A DNA stretch of 41,879 nucleotides from a virus: positions 1-41,879 of IMG/VR virus record IMGVR_UViG_3300044470_000021; one strand, 5' to 3'. The position numbers were made by a program, and so were the translations under genes. Below, one piece after another: positions 6,793 to 14,206 of this stretch. The notes under the pieces were generated by a model. The model saw only the letters and a list, made by a program, of their open reading frames with translations. It was not told the DNA's origin and searched no databases. The stretch's first letter is position 1; each line of letters opens with the position of its first letter.

Positions 6793-7567
6793 GGTCGCTC
6801 GCGCCATACACGCTAACGAAGGATTGTCTGCGCGGTATCGTGCGCGGATGCTCATGCTGATTGATGAGATGGCCAACAGCGTGGAGTATTGGCTCAAGGC
6901 GAACTATCGCGCCGCGCCCCCTTTGCTTGCTCAGGATGCAAGCCCGTACCGTGAGGCGCAAAGAACATTCCGCGAACTGGTCAAACGATGGCTCAAGCGA
7001 TTCGATGAAGCCGCCCCCACGGTTGCCGAGACGTACCTCAAGAATGCGTTTAGAGGATCTGACACAGCAATGCGTATGGCGTTGAAGGATGCCGGGTGGA
7101 CGGTGAAATTCACCATGACACCGGCGATGCGCGATGCGTTCGACGCTTGCCTTGCTGAGAACGTGGGGCTAATCAAGTCGATACCCCAGCAGTATTTGTT
7201 GCAGGTCGAGGGAATCGTAAGCCGGTCGTACACGGCGGGGCGTGACTTGCCGGGGATGGTGAAGGCGTTGCAGGCGTTGTATCCGCATACCGCAAACCGG
7301 GCGTACTTAATCGCAAGGGATCAGAGCAATAAAGCCACATCCGCGGTATCGCGCACCCGCAAACTTGAACTGGGGATTGTGGAAGCGATTTGGCTCCACT
7401 CCCACGGCGGAAAGAAACCACGTCCCACTCACGTTGCTATGAACGGCAAGCGATACAACATTGCGCAGGGGATGTGGGACAGCGCGGTGGGGAGATTCAT
7501 TTGGCCAGGTGAGGAAATCGAGTGCAGGTGCAGTGACCGCCCGATCCTTCCGCACATGACGGCTTAG
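6764..7567 (+). CDS. Phage head morphogenesis protein (SPP1 gp7 / Mu F-like)
   Basis: 267 aa. The C-terminal half has the family signature: ARDQSNKATSAVSRTR, then EAIWLHSHGGKKPRPTHVAMNGK, ending in the Cys-containing EIECRCSDRPILP. Family members are minor head proteins that accompany the portal into the procapsid. Translation overlaps the end of the portal gene. The stop overlaps the stop of the convergent minus-strand moron gene by 4 bp. Confidence 0.88.
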   Translation: MAIIPKPRSKVARAIHANEGLSARYRARMLMLIDEMANSVEYWLKANYRAAPPLLAQDASPYREAQRTFRELVKRWLKRFDEAAPTVAETYLKNAFRGSDTAMRMALKDAGWTVKFTMTPAMRDAFDACLAENVGLIKSIPQQYLLQVEGIVSRSYTAGRDLPGMVKALQALYPHTANRAYLIARDQSNKATSAVSRTRKLELGIVEAIWLHSHGGKKPRPTHVAMNGKRYNIAQGMWDSAVGRFIWPGEEIECRCSDRPILPHMTA

Positions 7568-7812
7568 ATTGTTTCTTCCCAATCAATAGTAAGGTATTCC
7601 CCGTCGCTCGTTTTGCAGTGCGGATCGACGGGCTTGTCCACTATCGACACGCTGACAGCCCTGATAGTTCGTATCAGTTGCGCGTGGCGTTTCTCTTGAG
7701 CGATACATGCGTTGCACTTCGACCCCCATCCGAGATTGAATGGCTTGCCACATTCTGAACACTGCCAAAGTATCTCGCGTCCGCTACCATCGCGCTCTAG
7801 GACTATCGTCAT
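7564..7812 (-). CDS. Zinc-ribbon micro-protein of moron operon, 82 aa
   Basis: ATG 7812 follows GGGGGAG (5 nt spacing) and overlaps the previous stop (ATGA). The product has one clear zinc ribbon, CSECGKPFNLGWGSKCNAC near residues 18-36, followed by a basic segment and an acidic C-terminus. It is third and last gene of a minus-strand operon set inside the rightward head genes. No family name recognised; likely a regulator or host-takeover protein. Confidence 0.75.
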   Translation of the reverse strand: MTIVLERDGSGREILWQCSECGKPFNLGWGSKCNACIAQEKRHAQLIRTIRAVSVSIVDKPVDPHCKTSDGEYLTIDWEETI

Positions 7813-7964
7813 TTCGCTCCCCCTTTGCACTGCGGTTTGTGCGCCCTGAAAGCGCGTGTGCCTACGATTGTCCGCTTGCACTTCGGGCAGAGATGCGGCA
7901 CGGGAGCGCGGGGCGGCTTGGTCTGTGATGCGCGGAGGATGCGGGCGGCGACGGAAGCGTTCAT
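7809..7964 (-). CDS. C2HC zinc-finger micro-protein, 51 aa
   Basis: ATG 7964 overlaps the upstream stop (TAATG), and the stop overlaps the downstream ATG (ATGA), so the gene is locked in by coupling on both sides. The product is very basic with one compact finger: HLCPKCKRTIVGTRAFRAHK then PQC (C-x2-C-x12-H-x3-C). This spacing resembles nucleic-acid-binding C2HC fingers. Confidence 0.75.
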   Translation of the reverse strand: MNASVAARILRASQTKPPRAPVPHLCPKCKRTIVGTRAFRAHKPQCKGGAK

Positions 7965-8059
7965 TAGAGATTCGTCTCCGGCCAGAGAGCAGCGATCATT
8001 TCGATTGTGCCTGCGAGGACGAAAGCGATTGCGGATGGTGCGATGAGGATGTAAAGCAT
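7964..8059 (-). CDS. 31-aa single-span membrane peptide, moron operon leader gene
   Basis: ATG 8059 has an excellent AGGAGG seven bases upstream and sits 24 nt from a predicted transcription start. The peptide is nearly all one transmembrane helix (MLYILIAPSAIAFVLAGTIE), with a short polar end finishing in NL. A paralogue of equal length (40662-40757) also heads a minus-strand operon; both share a PS motif, EM followed by a hydrophobic residue, and the terminal NL. Function unknown; such peptides can modulate membrane enzymes or exclude other phages. Confidence 0.7.
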   Translation of the reverse strand: MLYILIAPSAIAFVLAGTIEMIAALWPETNL

Positions 8060-8089
8060 GTGTGCCTCCTGATACTCAGTTCAATTTCC

Positions 8090-8133
8090 AGTATACGCAC
8101 ATTTCGCAAAGTGTCAACACAATTCGTAATGTG
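8090..8133 (-). promoter_or_regulatory. Moron promoter with two tandem operators
   Basis: Minus strand: TTGACA (8117-8112), 16-bp spacer, TATACT (8095-8090). Two 16-bp imperfect palindromes, CACATTTCGCAAAGTG (8098-8113) and CACAATTCGTAATGTG (8118-8133), match at 12 of 16 positions and start 20 bp apart, two helical turns. One covers the spacer and one lies just upstream of the -35, as in repressor-controlled promoters. Confidence 0.75.
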
Positions 8134-8157
8134 ATGAATCAGCTAGGTTTGCAGTGC

Positions 8158-8163
8158 TACAAT
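8158..8163 (+). promoter_or_regulatory. Extended -10 before DUF2213 gene
   Basis: TGC-TACAAT (8155-8163) ends 9 nt before ATG 8173, and there is no Shine-Dalgarno. This would restart rightward transcription beyond the opposing moron operon. No convincing -35. Confidence 0.4.
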
Positions 8164-8172
8164 GGCTACGAT

Positions 8173-9588
8173 ATGCCGATCATGGAATGCACATTGCCGG
8201 AGGGCGGTAAGGGTTTCAAGTGGGGCGATCATGGCCACTGCTATCCTGACCGTGCCGATGCCGAGAAGCAAGCTGCGGCGGCCCATGCCAACGGATACGC
8301 TGGGGACATTGCTTTAGACGCATCGGCCCGCACAATAGACGCGGACGGGCGAATGCACATCTCCAAGACGCATATCAGCAAAGCGTCTGTGAATCCGTAC
8401 TATGGCCGCGAGATTCCCGGTGCCGATGCGCTGGGGCTTGACCCCGATAAAATATACAATCTCTTCCGCGAACCCGGCGAACTCAAGAAGGCCGCGCCCA
8501 CATTTGAGCGCAATCAGATTCTCTCCAAACACGTCCCCGTGACGACTTACGACACGATGGATGAGCAGGAAAAGAAGAAGCTAATTGTCGGGGCCATCGG
8601 CTCGGACGTGGAGTTCAACGATCCGTACCTTGACGCCGACGTTGCAATCTGGGACTCGAAAGCTATTGCGGGGATCGAGACGGAAACTGTGATGGAGTTC
8701 TCCTGTTCGTACCACTATGTCCCGGTGATGACACCCGGCGATTACAAGGGAGAACACTATGATGGTATAATGACTCAGATTGTTGGCAACCATCTCGCTG
8801 TGGTAGAATCTGGGCGAGCAGGATCAGACGTAGCAGCAGCAGACAGTAATCCATTCACGAGGGTTGACATGACCAAGATGACCAAGTTGGGCAAGGCACT
8901 TTTCGTAACACTGGGCGCGGCTTCATCGAAGCTGGCGCAGGATTCCGCGTTGCCTGGTCTGGTAGGGCAGGCGGTCAAGAAGACTTTTGACAAGGCAGCG
9001 GTGGGCGCGAAGCTGCTTGCGATGGACGCCGAACTGAAGAAGGAAAAGGTGGACGCCGTGATGGACGCCATTCTCGATAACGACCCGGAGCCGAAGGAAA
9101 AGGCCGCGAAGGATGCGGACGAAACCGAGGAAGAGAAGAAGGCCCGCGAGAAGAAGGAAGCCGCCGCCGAAGACGAAGAGGAAGACGACGACGAAGAGGA
9201 CGAGCGCAAGAAGAAGGAAGCCAAGGACAAGAAGGCGAAAGACAAAGCCGCCAAGGACAAGGCTGCGAAGGACAGCGAAGAGGAAGTCGCCAAGAAGATC
9301 AAGCCCGCGATGGACTCGTTCAAGGCTGAACTCCGCGACGCTGCCGAAGCCGCTCGCATCGTTCGCCCGGTTGTGGGAGACGTTCTCGCTCAGGACTCCG
9401 CCGAAGAGATTTACGGCTTTGCGCTCGACCATCTGAAGGTTGACCACAAGGGCGTCACCGGCGTTCCGGCTCTCAAGGCTCTCTTCTCGCTCGCGTCTGA
9501 GAAGACTAAGCCGATTGCCACTCTCGCCCAGGATTCCGCCGGACTCAAGGCGAAGTTCCCCAATGCATCACGATTCAGCCACGCCTAA
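8173..9588 (+). CDS. DUF2213 prohead protease/scaffold-like protein
   Basis: 471 aa from ATG 8173; longer frames reach 8134 and 8062 but cross the moron promoter. The start agrees with the conserved opening ECTLPEGGKGFKWGDHGHCY. Next comes the DUF2213 core (HISKASVNPYYGREIPG, APTFERNQ), then EFSCSYHYVP and IVGNHLAVVESGRAGSD, where GRAG resembles the end of prohead-protease domains. The C-terminal half is a highly charged Lys/Glu/Asp-rich, probably coiled-coil segment typical of scaffolds. An in-frame ATG at 8869 with GAGGG 5 nt upstream could give the scaffold part alone. Confidence 0.85.
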   Translation: MPIMECTLPEGGKGFKWGDHGHCYPDRADAEKQAAAAHANGYAGDIALDASARTIDADGRMHISKTHISKASVNPYYGREIPGADALGLDPDKIYNLFREPGELKKAAPTFERNQILSKHVPVTTYDTMDEQEKKKLIVGAIGSDVEFNDPYLDADVAIWDSKAIAGIETETVMEFSCSYHYVPVMTPGDYKGEHYDGIMTQIVGNHLAVVESGRAGSDVAAADSNPFTRVDMTKMTKLGKALFVTLGAASSKLAQDSALPGLVGQAVKKTFDKAAVGAKLLAMDAELKKEKVDAVMDAILDNDPEPKEKAAKDADETEEEKKAREKKEAAAEDEEEDDDEEDERKKKEAKDKKAKDKAAKDKAAKDSEEEVAKKIKPAMDSFKAELRDAAEAARIVRPVVGDVLAQDSAEEIYGFALDHLKVDHKGVTGVPALKALFSLASEKTKPIATLAQDSAGLKAKFPNASRFSHA

Positions 9589-9603
9589 CCACAGGAGAAA
9601 ACG

Positions 9604-10758
9604 ATGCCCTTTCAATCAGTAGTCAATCTCACACCCGCTCCTGCCGTTGCCGGTGATTTCGCGTCGGCGAATCCTCGCGCATCGGTTCTTGCTGGCCCCG
9701 GTGGTTTGGTGGCTGGGCCTGCTGGCGTCACCGTTGGCAAGTTCGCATGGGTTGGGGCCGATGGTCGCACTGTTACCAACTACGGCGCGGCTGGCGTTGC
9801 ACCTTCGGGATTCGTACACCGCGAGCAGCAGGGACTCATCGTGCAGTACCTGGCCGAGTCCTCCATGCTCATCCCGGCGGGCTTCCCCGTCGTACTACAC
9901 CAGGAGGGAGACTTCTTCGCCAAGAACGGTGGCACAACGGCCTCCACGATGAACGAAGCCATCTATGCACTGTACGCCGATGGTTCCGCGCTCATGGGCA
10001 TTGGCTCTCTGCCAGCAGTTCCTTCGGCCATTACCGCCGCGCTCGGCTCAACCAACACCGGCGCACTCGGCTCGACCTCCACAGGCAGCGCACACACCGG
10101 CGATGCCAGCCGAATCGACATCACCTCCGTCACCGGACTTATCAGCATCGGCGACACGGTAAGCGGCACTGGAATCATCCCTGGAACCACTGTCGTCTCG
10201 CAGGATACCGGTGGCGTGACCGGCGGCGCAGGCACCTACGTTCTGAGCGCGAACAACACGACCAGCACAGCGACCGTGACCAGCTTTGGCAACGTGGTCA
10301 AGATCACGGCTTCGACGGGCCTCGTCTCGGTCGGCGATTCCATTGCTACGGCTGCGGGCGGATTCCCGGCCAATGCTACCGTGACTGGCGTTGTCAGTGG
10401 CGGCGGCGTGGCCACGGCGGGCGTCTACACAATCAGCGTTCGCGGCACAAGCTATGTGGCGAGCGCAACCGGCATGACCACCTTCGGGAGCGTCTTGAAC
10501 GTGACCGCCGTTACCGGAACGCTTGTCCCCGGAATGCCCATCACGGCAACAGGCGGAATCCCGGCTGGCACAAGCATCGCAAGTTTCATCAGCGGGACGA
10601 ATGGCGGGGTCGGACTGTATGGCCTCAACATTCCGGGCACCGCTTATACCCCCTCTGGCACCATCGTTATCACCGCTGGGGGAATCATCACGAACTTCAC
10701 AGCCCAGTCCGTTGCCGCTGTTGGCGAACTGGTAAAAATCTCGACATGGGGAGCGTAA
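9604..10758 (+). CDS. Gp24-like structural cement (decoration) protein with added repeats
   Basis: 384 aa. Residues 1-145 match the Gp24-like cement signature: DFASANPRASVLAGPGGLVA, VGKFAWV, GFVHREQQGLI and IPAGFPVVLHQEGDFF. Cement proteins clamp capsomers from outside. Residues ~150-370 are extra: three Gly/Thr/Val-rich repeats built around VTG...G..V.GTGI..GT.I and a GTY/GVY strand. These are Ig-like surface decorations of the same style as those in the sheath gene. It sits directly before the major capsid gene. Confidence 0.85.
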   Translation: MPFQSVVNLTPAPAVAGDFASANPRASVLAGPGGLVAGPAGVTVGKFAWVGADGRTVTNYGAAGVAPSGFVHREQQGLIVQYLAESSMLIPAGFPVVLHQEGDFFAKNGGTTASTMNEAIYALYADGSALMGIGSLPAVPSAITAALGSTNTGALGSTSTGSAHTGDASRIDITSVTGLISIGDTVSGTGIIPGTTVVSQDTGGVTGGAGTYVLSANNTTSTATVTSFGNVVKITASTGLVSVGDSIATAAGGFPANATVTGVVSGGGVATAGVYTISVRGTSYVASATGMTTFGSVLNVTAVTGTLVPGMPITATGGIPAGTSIASFISGTNGGVGLYGLNIPGTAYTPSGTIVITAGGIITNFTAQSVAAVGELVKISTWGA

Positions 10759-10759
10759 C

Positions 10760-11839
10760 ATGGACGCAATTCTTCAATCACTGCAAGAGCAGGCTGGTAT
10801 CCACTTTGTCGGCGTCCCCGACGTTGCGCTCCAGATGGACGGCGTAGCTGGCAACATCCGTCTTGCGATGGATGCCCAGCCCTCGCTCGTCACCACGAGC
10901 AACAGTGGCATCCCCGCGTTCCTGTCCACCTACATCGACCCCAAGATGATCGAGATTCTTGTGGCACCGATGAAGGCGGCTGAGATCGTCGGCGATGAGA
11001 TCAAGAAGGGCGATTGGACAACCGAGACGGCCATGTTCCCCATCGTGGAGTCCACCGGCGAAACCAGCAGCTACGGCGACTATGCCGAGAACGGCGTGGC
11101 CGGAGCCAACGTCAACTTCCCGCAGCGCCAGTCGTATCACTACCAAGTGATTACGCAGTGGGGCGAGCGTGAGTTGGAGAAGGCTGCGCTGGCCCGGATT
11201 GACTGGGCGAACCGCATCAACATCGCGTCCGTGCTGACTCTCAACAAGTTCCAGAACAAGACGTACTTCTTCGGCGTCGCGGGCCTGCAAAACTACGGCC
11301 TACTCAACGATCCGAGCTTGTTCCCGGCCATCACTCCAATCGTGAAGTCCGACACGCCGACGGGCAGTGGGCCTTCCGCCACTTCCTACACGGCATGGAC
11401 TACCTCGACCGGCGCACCGCTCGCGTCCGCGCTTGACGTACTCGGAGACATCCGATACCTCTACGCGCAGGCCGTGATCCAGGCGAACGGGTTGCTGGAA
11501 GAGGATGCCAAGATGACGCTGGTCATGTCTCCCATGTCCAAGACGGCTCTCTTCAGCAAGACGATCTACAACGTGGATGTCATCACGATGCTGAAGGGGA
11601 TTTTCCCGAACCTGCGAATCCTGACGGCGCCGGAGTACGCAACCGCCGCCGGAAACATTGTGCAGCTCATCATCGACGAGATTGAGGGGCAGCGCACCGC
11701 CTCCGTCGCGTTCACTGAGAAACTGCGGGCTCATCCCATCGTCGTCAACATGTCCAGCTTCAAACAGAAAAAGTCACAGGGCACATGGGGGTGCCTCGTG
11801 TTTCGCCCCTTCGCCATCACAACCATGATCGGCGTGTAA
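10760..11839 (+). CDS. Major capsid protein (DUF2184-like)
   Basis: 359 aa, ATG 10760 after GGGAGCG, one base after the cement-protein stop. The middle has TETAMFPIVESTGETSSYGD, QRQSYHYQVITQWGERELE and ARIDWANRINIASVLTLNKF. The C-terminus ends FRPFAITTMIGV. These fit the DUF2184/encapsulin-like HK97-fold major capsid family seen in phages with DUF4054 and DUF3383 neighbours. No N-terminal delta domain is obvious, so the separate scaffold region in the DUF2213 gene fits. A terminator follows 30 bp later. Confidence 0.9.
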   Translation: MDAILQSLQEQAGIHFVGVPDVALQMDGVAGNIRLAMDAQPSLVTTSNSGIPAFLSTYIDPKMIEILVAPMKAAEIVGDEIKKGDWTTETAMFPIVESTGETSSYGDYAENGVAGANVNFPQRQSYHYQVITQWGERELEKAALARIDWANRINIASVLTLNKFQNKTYFFGVAGLQNYGLLNDPSLFPAITPIVKSDTPTGSGPSATSYTAWTTSTGAPLASALDVLGDIRYLYAQAVIQANGLLEEDAKMTLVMSPMSKTALFSKTIYNVDVITMLKGIFPNLRILTAPEYATAAGNIVQLIIDEIEGQRTASVAFTEKLRAHPIVVNMSSFKQKKSQGTWGCLVFRPFAITTMIGV

Positions 11840-11868
11840 ATGTGACAGTTCGTTGGGTGTAGTATGGA

Positions 11869-11906
11869 TTGAGGGTTGGGCAAACACCCGGCCCTCAATT
11901 TGTTTT
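11869..11906 (+). terminator. Rho-independent terminator after major capsid gene
   Basis: The outer stem TTGAGGG/CCCTCAA encloses an inner GGG/CCC, followed by TTTGTTTT (11899-11906). It would reduce expression of downstream genes relative to the capsid protein. Confidence 0.75.
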
Positions 11907-11920
11907 AGAAGGGGAGACAC

Positions 11921-12244
11921 ATGGCAGAGAGCATCATCATTGCGAGCAGGTTGCCGCACGGCCTCACGCTGCATCACCCGACCAGCAAGGCTACGGTCAC
12001 GCTGTTGGGGTTGAATAGCTCCAAGATCATCGGCGCAACACACATGACCACGGAGGTCGAAAAGTCATTCTGGGAGGCCTGGAAGGCGAAGTATCCCGAT
12101 TACCAGCCGCTCAAGTCCGGCGCGATCTTCGAGTCCAGCAGCACAAACAATGCGGCGGCGAAGGCGCGGGAATTGAAGGATGAGAAGACCGGCCTCGAAC
12201 CGATGCCGCGGACAGCCGCCGGAGTCAAGCCCGCAACGGAGTAG
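11921..12244 (+). CDS. Conserved small head protein, 107 aa
   Basis: ATG 11921 follows AAGGGGAGACAC. The pattern MAESIIIASRLPHGLTLHHP... followed by VTLLGLNSSKIIGATHM... and a SFWEAWKAKYPDY block is one I recall as a short conserved protein between the DUF2184 capsid and DUF4054 connector in related phages. N-terminal beta-strands lead into a charged, probably flexible C-terminus. The exact role, perhaps capsid or connector assembly, is not known. Confidence 0.75.
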   Translation: MAESIIIASRLPHGLTLHHPTSKATVTLLGLNSSKIIGATHMTTEVEKSFWEAWKAKYPDYQPLKSGAIFESSSTNNAAAKARELKDEKTGLEPMPRTAAGVKPATE

Positions 12245-12246
12245 CT

Positions 12247-12663
12247 ATGGCGGTCGCTGTCTTCAATTCGGCTCTCTTTCTCGCACGTTACCCGGAGTTT
12301 CTACCCGTCAATGCCTCCAAGCCTTTGCGCCTGGGGGCATTGTTCTTGGAAGCGGGCCTGTATCTGTCCAACTGTGATGATTCTCCCGTACAGGACATTG
12401 CGCGGCGCGGCGTGTTGCTCAACATGATTACCGCACATATTTCTTTCCTGGCGGGCGATCTGAGCGCGGATGGGCAGGCGAGGCCGGTAGGACGTGTTAG
12501 CCAAGCGGGAGAGGGCACCGTATCGGCGAGCTTTGAGGGTGTGCCGCCCACGCCGGGCACGGGAGCATGGTTCCAACAGTCCCAGTATGGCGCGGCCTTC
12601 TGGCAGGCTACAACTTCACTACGCGGTATGAGGTACGTTCCATGCCTGCTGACAAACTACTAA
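12247..12663 (+). CDS. Head-tail connector (DUF4054-like)
   Basis: 138 aa. It opens with the family pattern FNSALFLARYPEFLPV and has a helical middle ending in LLNMITAHISFLAG. Then comes the characteristic loop GRVSQAGEGTVSASFEG and a C-terminal region with FWQATTSLRGM. DUF4054 proteins are adaptor/connector subunits that dock on the portal. Gene order supports it. Confidence 0.85.
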   Translation: MAVAVFNSALFLARYPEFLPVNASKPLRLGALFLEAGLYLSNCDDSPVQDIARRGVLLNMITAHISFLAGDLSADGQARPVGRVSQAGEGTVSASFEGVPPTPGTGAWFQQSQYGAAFWQATTSLRGMRYVPCLLTNY

Positions 12664-12815
12664 TCCGGCTGGGGATGTACACGTCGGAACTGCGAGACGA
12701 TCTTGAGCGCATCAACAATGGCGAATTGCGTTTGCCGACAGTCTCAGCAATCAAACTGGCGATGGATGACGATGGAATTGAGGAAGTGCTAGTCTACCTT
12801 TGTGGGGAGCAATAA
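12642..12815 (+). CDS. Small hypothetical protein, 57 aa
   Basis: ATG 12642 lies 22 bp inside the end of the connector gene with GAGG 8 nt upstream. The stop overlaps the next ATG (TAATG), so translation is coupled on both sides. The product MPADKLLIRLGMYTSELRDD... is an acidic, mainly helical protein with a Cys near the end. No family recognised; a minor head-completion or regulatory role is possible. Confidence 0.65.
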   Translation: MPADKLLIRLGMYTSELRDDLERINNGELRLPTVSAIKLAMDDDGIEEVLVYLCGEQ

Positions 12816-13330
12816 TGGAACTGGCACTCTCAGAACGTGTCACCGCAAAGCTCAAGGCAATAGCGAGCAAGATAGGCAGCGGGCATGTTGACGTTGGGTT
12901 TCTTGAGGGGCAGGAAGCGTCTATCGCATTCTGGAATGAGTTTGGGCATGGGGGACGCTTCCCCGCGCCGCCGCGCCCATTCTTTCGCACGATGGTTGCG
13001 AAGGAATCCCCGACATGGCCTGCAAAGATGGCAGCCGAGGCGAAGGCGACAAACTACGATGGACCTAAAGTTCTTGGCATGATGGGCGAAGACATTGCGG
13101 GCGCGATCACGCAGAGCATCTTCGATCTAACTGCCCCGCCGTTGTCGCCCACTACGCTCATGCTTCGCAAGCAGTTTGGCAACAGTCCGCAGAACATCCG
13201 GGCGCGTGATGTGGTTGCCGCGCAGCGAGCCGTGGCAGCGGGTGAGACGGGCGCAACGGGAACGCAGGGCAAGCCGCTGGTCTGGACTGGCACAATGGCG
13301 CGGTCGCCTGCGTATAAAGTGGAGTCATAA
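12815..13330 (+). CDS. gp10-like head-tail/tail-completion protein
   Basis: 171 aa. ATG 12815 overlaps the upstream stop and follows GGGGAG. The signature VDVGFLEGQEASIAFWNEFG then PAPPRPFFRTM is typical of the HK97 gp10 / virion-morphogenesis group that completes the neck or tail. The C-terminal half (ITQSIFDLTAPPLSPTTLML, then PLVWTGTM) fits the same group. Confidence 0.8.
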   Translation: MELALSERVTAKLKAIASKIGSGHVDVGFLEGQEASIAFWNEFGHGGRFPAPPRPFFRTMVAKESPTWPAKMAAEAKATNYDGPKVLGMMGEDIAGAITQSIFDLTAPPLSPTTLMLRKQFGNSPQNIRARDVVAAQRAVAAGETGATGTQGKPLVWTGTMARSPAYKVES

Positions 13331-13332
13331 TC

Positions 13333-13713
13333 ATGGACTTGCAGACCATAGCGAACGCGGCAGCGAACACGATCAATGAAAACGTGATTGTAACCATTCT
13401 GCGCTCTACGGGATTCACGATGGGCGCGGGGCTGAAACAGGTGCCAACCTACGCCGCGCCGGTGACTGGCCCCGCACAGATACAGGCGTTGGACTACTCC
13501 GACTTGCGGCAAGTTGAGGGATTGAATCTACAGGGACGCATCCAAGCGATCTATCTGCGCGGCATACTGCAAGGCGTTCTCCGCGCTGAGGGTGTTGGTG
13601 GCGATCTGATACAGTTCGGCGGGCAGACATATTTGGTGGTCAAGATTTTAGAGTCATGGGCAACGTGGACAAAGGCGGCGATTGTGTTGCAGGGGGCGTC
13701 TTCCAATGGCTAA
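13333..13713 (+). CDS. Neck/head-completion protein, 126 aa
   Basis: ATG 13333 follows GGAG. The protein is mostly beta-strand in pattern: VIVTILRSTGFTMGAGLKQV, then GPAQIQALDYSDLRQVEG, then a strand-rich C-terminus QTYLVVKILESWATWTKAAI. The position between the gp10-like and neck-terminator genes matches a head-closure or neck protein in related contractile phages. No specific family is firmly recognised. Confidence 0.7.
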   Translation: MDLQTIANAAANTINENVIVTILRSTGFTMGAGLKQVPTYAAPVTGPAQIQALDYSDLRQVEGLNLQGRIQAIYLRGILQGVLRAEGVGGDLIQFGGQTYLVVKILESWATWTKAAIVLQGASSNG

Positions 13714-14206
13714 CTACCAGCCCTCGATTGCCATTGACGACGTTATCACCGCCCTGGGCACATTCCTACAGCCGTTCGTGGGCAGCGCAGACATTATCCG
13801 CGCAGAGGTCAATCGCGTAGCTCCCCCAGCGGGGCCGTTCGTCGAGCTTACTGAGTTGATGACCGTCGATTTGGAAACGCCGCAGACTTTGAATAATGCA
13901 GACCAGACAACCTCCATCAAAGGCCCAGCGCGTATCGACGTGCAGGTAGATTTCTACGGCCCCGCGTCCGGCGATTGGTGCAGGGCAGTCAAGGGCGTTT
14001 TCCGCACTCCCTACGCCGCCGCACAGTTCCCGTGCAACATCAAACCGCTCTACTGCTCGGACGGGACGCAAGCCCCTTTGATGACGGGTGAGGAGCAATA
14101 CGAGGTTCGCTGGGTACTCACGGCGAGCCTCCAATACAATGCTGTTATAATAGTGCCACAGCAGTCCGCCGATGCTTTGGCGATGAATATAGTGGAGGAT
14201 TTATGA
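13706..14206 (+). CDS. Neck/tail terminator protein (LIC_12616 / gp12-like)
   Basis: 166 aa. ATG 13706 follows AGGGGG, overlaps the previous gene by 8 bp, and its stop overlaps the sheath ATG. Two blocks fit the neck-terminator family: PARIDVQVDFYGP near residues 73-85 and the C-terminal PLYCSDGTQAPLMTGEEQYE then VRWVLTASLQYN. Such proteins cap the tail tube/sheath and join it to the neck. Confidence 0.8.
   Translation: MANYQPSIAIDDVITALGTFLQPFVGSADIIRAEVNRVAPPAGPFVELTELMTVDLETPQTLNNADQTTSIKGPARIDVQVDFYGPASGDWCRAVKGVFRTPYAAAQFPCNIKPLYCSDGTQAPLMTGEEQYEVRWVLTASLQYNAVIIVPQQSADALAMNIVEDL

Noticed and set aside
8775-9447. Two long minus-strand Ser/Phe- and Leu/Val-rich frames
   Set aside because: Complement of the Lys/Glu-rich scaffold region; typical artefact of that codon bias.
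9747-10847. Plus-strand 366-aa Arg/His-rich frame over cement gene
   Set aside because: Frame-shifted reading of Gly/Thr-rich codons; no start signal.
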